A stretch of 7,655 nt of DNA from DATJJW01 sp035491935 (lineage in GTDB: Bacteria; Pseudomonadota; Alphaproteobacteria; ATCC43930; CGMCC-115725): assembly GCA_035491935.1 (NCBI GenBank), contig DATJJW010000084.1:1-7655 (forward strand). The letters are read 5' to 3'. This document shows, one piece after another, positions 5,731-7,655 of the stretch (positions are counted from its first letter, which is position 1; each line of letters begins with the position of its first letter). The position numbers were made by a program, and so were the translations under genes. The notes below the pieces were generated by a model. That model ran no database searches. It had not been told where the DNA came from and was given only the letters and a program-made list of their open reading frames with translations.

Positions 5731-6450
5731 ATGAGGCGCCGGGTCGGCCTGATCATTCCGTCCTCCAACCGTATGGTCGAGGGGGAGATGCTGGCCGCGT
5801 TCCTGCCCGGCGCGCAACCGCATGTCACGCGGCTGCGCATCACTGGCGCCCATCATGTGGACCTGGAACGGCTGCTGGAGATGGTCGGGGAGGCGACGCA
5901 GCTGCTGCTCGATGCCCGCTGCGACGCCATAGCCTTCCACTGCACGGCGAATTCGATGGAAGCCGGGCCCGAGGGCGAGGCGGCGATCCTGGCGGCGATG
6001 CGGGCGGCCGGCGGCACTCACGTCACGACAACGGCGACCGCGATCCGCGCCGCCTTCGAGACCTTGGGCGCGCGGCGCATTGTGCTCGTGACCCCTTACG
6101 GGCCGTCGGTCACCGCCAAGGAGGCGGCCTTCCTCGGCAGTGTCGGCATCGAGGTCGTGCATTGGCGGGCTTTCCAGCTTGCCGGCAGCGATGCCTATTG
6201 CTCGACCCCGGCACGTTTCTGGCGCGACGGGGTATTGGCCGAACGGCGCGAGGCGGCGGAGGCGTATCTGGTGAGCTGCGCCAACATCTCGGTTTTCCCG
6301 GTGGTGGCCGAGATCGAGCGGGAATTGGGCCGGCCGGTGGTGACCAGCAACCAGGCGGTGCTGTGGCACCTGCTGCGCCTCGCAGGCACCGAAGCCGGGG
6401 CGGACCTGCCGGGCCGGCTGTTCGATGCAGGCAGGGAGGCAAGGACGTGA
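5731..6450 (+). CDS. Maleate cis-trans isomerase / Asp-Glu racemase superfamily enzyme
   Basis: The 239-aa cytoplasmic protein belongs to the family that includes maleate isomerase, arylmalonate decarboxylase and related racemases. The start RVGLIIPSSN is characteristic, with Asn13 near the carboxylate site. The two catalytic-cysteine positions are both filled: Cys71 in FHCTANS and Cys183 in VSCANIS. TPYGP carries Tyr123, matching the conserved tyrosine of maleate isomerase. The late VTSNQAVLWHLLRLAG (204-219) is also typical. Two cysteines fit isomerisation or racemisation better than decarboxylation, since arylmalonate decarboxylase keeps only the second. It starts 10 bp after the permease stop and its TGA overlaps the GTG of the next gene, so it is made with the transporter. 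It probably acts on the imported acid; the exact substrate is not readable. Confidence 0.88.
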   Translation: MRRRVGLIIPSSNRMVEGEMLAAFLPGAQPHVTRLRITGAHHVDLERLLEMVGEATQLLLDARCDAIAFHCTANSMEAGPEGEAAILAAMRAAGGTHVTTTATAIRAAFETLGARRIVLVTPYGPSVTAKEAAFLGSVGIEVVHWRAFQLAGSDAYCSTPARFWRDGVLAERREAAEAYLVSCANISVFPVVAEIERELGRPVVTSNQAVLWHLLRLAGTEAGADLPGRLFDAGREART

Positions 6451-7466
6451 ACAGGCTGCTCGCGGCACTGGCGGCGTTGGGTCTGGTATTGGCCGCAACA
6501 TCCGCCAAGGCCGATGATTTCTTCCGGGGCAAGACCATCCGCATCATCGTCGGTGGGGCGGCTGGTGCCGGCTATGACCTCAACGCCCGCATCCTTGCCC
6601 GCTACATGCCGGACCACATTCCCGGCAAGCCCAGCATCGTCGTGCAGAACCAGATGGGCGCGGGCAGCCTGATCATGGCCAATTCGGTCTACAACAATGG
6701 CAGCTTCGACGGGCTGACCATCGGTGCGGGATTCGGCGGCATCGTCACCGCCCAGCTGCTGCAGCCGAAGGGTGTGCATTTCGACGCTCGCAAGCTGATC
6801 TGGCTCGGCACCACGACCCAGGACACCCAGATCGCCTATGTCTGGGCGGCGACGCCGGTGAAGACCTATCAGGACCTGCTGCACACCGAGACGCTGGTCG
6901 GTGCCGAGGGGCCGGGCGCCAGCCAATGGGACTATCCGATGATCGCCAATGCGGTGCTTGGCACCAAATTCAAGGTGATCTCCGGCTATGGCAGCACGCA
7001 GCAGATCCATGCCGCCATGGAGCGGGGGGAGCTGATGGGCAATGGCGGGACTTCCTATAGCTCGTTGGCCACGCTCGAACCGCAGTGGCTGGCGCAGAGG
7101 AAGGTCAACATTCTGCTCGTCTGGGGCGAGAGGTCCCTGCCGCCCCTGGCTGGTATCCCGCGCGCCATTGATTTGGCCAAGAACGATGCCGACCGCCAAG
7201 CGATCGGTCTCGCCATTGCGCGGCTGGTGGTCGGCAAGCCGTTCTTCCTGCCGCCGGGCGTGCCGGCGGATCGGGTCGAGATTCTACGCCGCGCCTTCGA
7301 TGCCACCATGAAGGACCCGGGCTTCCTCGCCGAAGAGGCGAAGACCAAGCTCGACGTCTCGCCGCTTTCGGGCGAGGAGGTGACGGCGACGATCAACCGG
7401 ATCTATGCGACCCCGCCCGCCGTCATCGATCGGGTGCGCGACATCCTGACCGGCAAGGCGAAATGA
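6447..7466 (+). CDS. TTT-system periplasmic solute-binding protein (TctC family), copy 2
   Basis: The 339-aa product starts at GTG 6447, inside the stop of the racemase gene (GTGA overlap). GGAGG lies 7 nt upstream, and a clean signal peptide follows (hydrophobic core, cut after SAKA at residue 22). The open frame extends upstream, but that part is out-of-frame racemase sequence. The mature receptor aligns with copy 1 without gaps from FFRGK onward at about 68% identity, sharing AGAGYD (39-44), HIPGKP (57-62) and GASQWDYPMIANA. Differences cluster at scattered positions such as EVHVTYVWHTA versus DTQIAYVWAAT, which could tune ligand choice. It should serve the same fused permease, since no other membrane component is present. 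Paralogous receptors may widen substrate range or differ in affinity; this is inference. Confidence 0.92.
   Translation: MNRLLAALAALGLVLAATSAKADDFFRGKTIRIIVGGAAGAGYDLNARILARYMPDHIPGKPSIVVQNQMGAGSLIMANSVYNNGSFDGLTIGAGFGGIVTAQLLQPKGVHFDARKLIWLGTTTQDTQIAYVWAATPVKTYQDLLHTETLVGAEGPGASQWDYPMIANAVLGTKFKVISGYGSTQQIHAAMERGELMGNGGTSYSSLATLEPQWLAQRKVNILLVWGERSLPPLAGIPRAIDLAKNDADRQAIGLAIARLVVGKPFFLPPGVPADRVEILRRAFDATMKDPGFLAEEAKTKLDVSPLSGEEVTATINRIYATPPAVIDRVRDILTGKAK
7231..7267 (+). repeat. 37-bp identical repeat within the two receptor genes (copy 2)
   Basis: This is the exact partner of 3378-3414, in the same orientation 3.85 kb away. Recombination between such direct repeats would remove the permease, the racemase and part of each receptor, leaving one hybrid receptor gene. 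No other repeat of this length was noticed between the genes. Confidence 0.85.
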
Positions 7467-7486
7467 TCGTCTGAGGCAGGTGGGGC

Positions 7487-7655
7487 CTAGCGCAGCTCGT
7501 AGATGATATCGGCGCCCATGCGGCGGAAACGCACTTTAGCCAGCATGCCGTCCCGGGTGAACCAGACCTCACGCTTCAGCTTGGCGCCGATCAGGTCATA
7601 GTGATGGGCGGGCGTGTCGGTCCCGCGCACCGTGATCGTGTCCATGCCCAGATCC
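7487..7655 (-). CDS. C-terminal end of a DUF6134-like protein (partial)
   Basis: A minus-strand frame stays open from the right edge to a TAG at 7487-7489, giving the last 55 codons and ending ...RFRRMGADIIYELR. The pattern PAHHYDLIG, then REVWFTRDGMLAKVRF, then IIYELR resembles the C-terminus of DUF6134-type proteins: small beta-rich, often secreted proteins of unknown function with a W-x2-DG-x4-F ending. Codon use is strongly G/C at third positions, like the neighbours. The N-terminus lies outside the window, so any signal peptide cannot be checked. It converges on the receptor gene with a 20-bp gap and is probably unrelated to the transport operon. Confidence 0.7.
   Translation of the reverse strand, partial: DLGMDTITVRGTDTPAHHYDLIGAKLKREVWFTRDGMLAKVRFRRMGADIIYELR

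Noticed and set aside
4014..5843. Long minus-strand open frame of about 600 codons opposite the permease
   Set aside because: Its translation is highly charged and rich in His, Arg, Glu and Gln with no family resemblance. It is the shadow of the membrane protein on the plus strand and runs into the racemase gene.
6162..6446. Upstream extension of receptor copy 2
   Set aside because: The frame is open, but this part is out-of-frame racemase sequence. The GTG at 6447 has GGAGG at the right distance and starts a proper signal peptide.
6195..7199. Minus-strand open frame opposite receptor copy 2
   Set aside because: A similar shadow frame exists opposite receptor copy 1 (2426-3268), which simply mirrors the paralogy of the sense genes. 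It has no SD or domain signal.
7467..7488. Terminator between receptor copy 2 and the convergent gene
   Set aside because: Only a weak AGGC/GCCT pairing is present and there is no T-tract in either direction.

Overview
The window is GC-rich, bacterial, and made mostly of closely packed coding sequence with strong third-position G/C. The gene families point to a proteobacterium, most likely an alphaproteobacterium: a tripartite tricarboxylate transporter (TTT), a ThDP-dependent decarboxylase/lyase homologue and a maleate-isomerase/Asp-Glu-racemase family enzyme. The lineage is inferred from gene content and composition only; there is no rRNA or marker gene here.

Layout. Bases 1-363 hold no convincing gene. 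They contain a diverged tandem repeat (1-80 and 141-218) that is much more AT-rich than the rest, each copy with a pair of CACAGAT motifs exactly 11 bp apart. A strong bidirectional terminator follows (266-297), then a second hairpin (311-343). On the minus strand, 364-2169 encodes a 601-aa ThDP-binding enzyme of the acetolactate synthase/benzoylformate decarboxylase superfamily. A divergent control region of about 400 bp (2170-2569) separates it from a plus-strand operon. That region holds several short palindromes, repeated AGTTC/GAACT elements, candidate promoters in both directions and a possible 20-codon leader peptide ahead of the ThDP gene.

The plus-strand operon (2570-7466) is very tight (gaps of 7 and 10 bp, then a 4-bp overlap). 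It encodes a TctC-family periplasmic solute receptor, a 699-aa permease in which TctA and TctB appear fused, a cytoplasmic maleate cis-trans isomerase/racemase-like enzyme with two conserved cysteines, and a second TctC-family receptor about 68% identical to the first. A convergent minus-strand gene, with only its C-terminal 55 codons present, enters from the right edge (7487-7655) and resembles the end of a DUF6134-type protein.

Working model (inference). The two receptors capture one or two related carboxylates in the periplasm and deliver them to the fused TctA-TctB permease. The racemase/isomerase then changes the stereochemistry or geometry of the acid, and the divergent ThDP enzyme cleaves or decarboxylates a 2-oxo-acid-type intermediate. 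The substrate cannot be read from the sequence. The least ordinary points are the transporter architecture (fused membrane subunits, duplicated receptors), its pairing with these two enzymes, and the phased repeats at the left edge.
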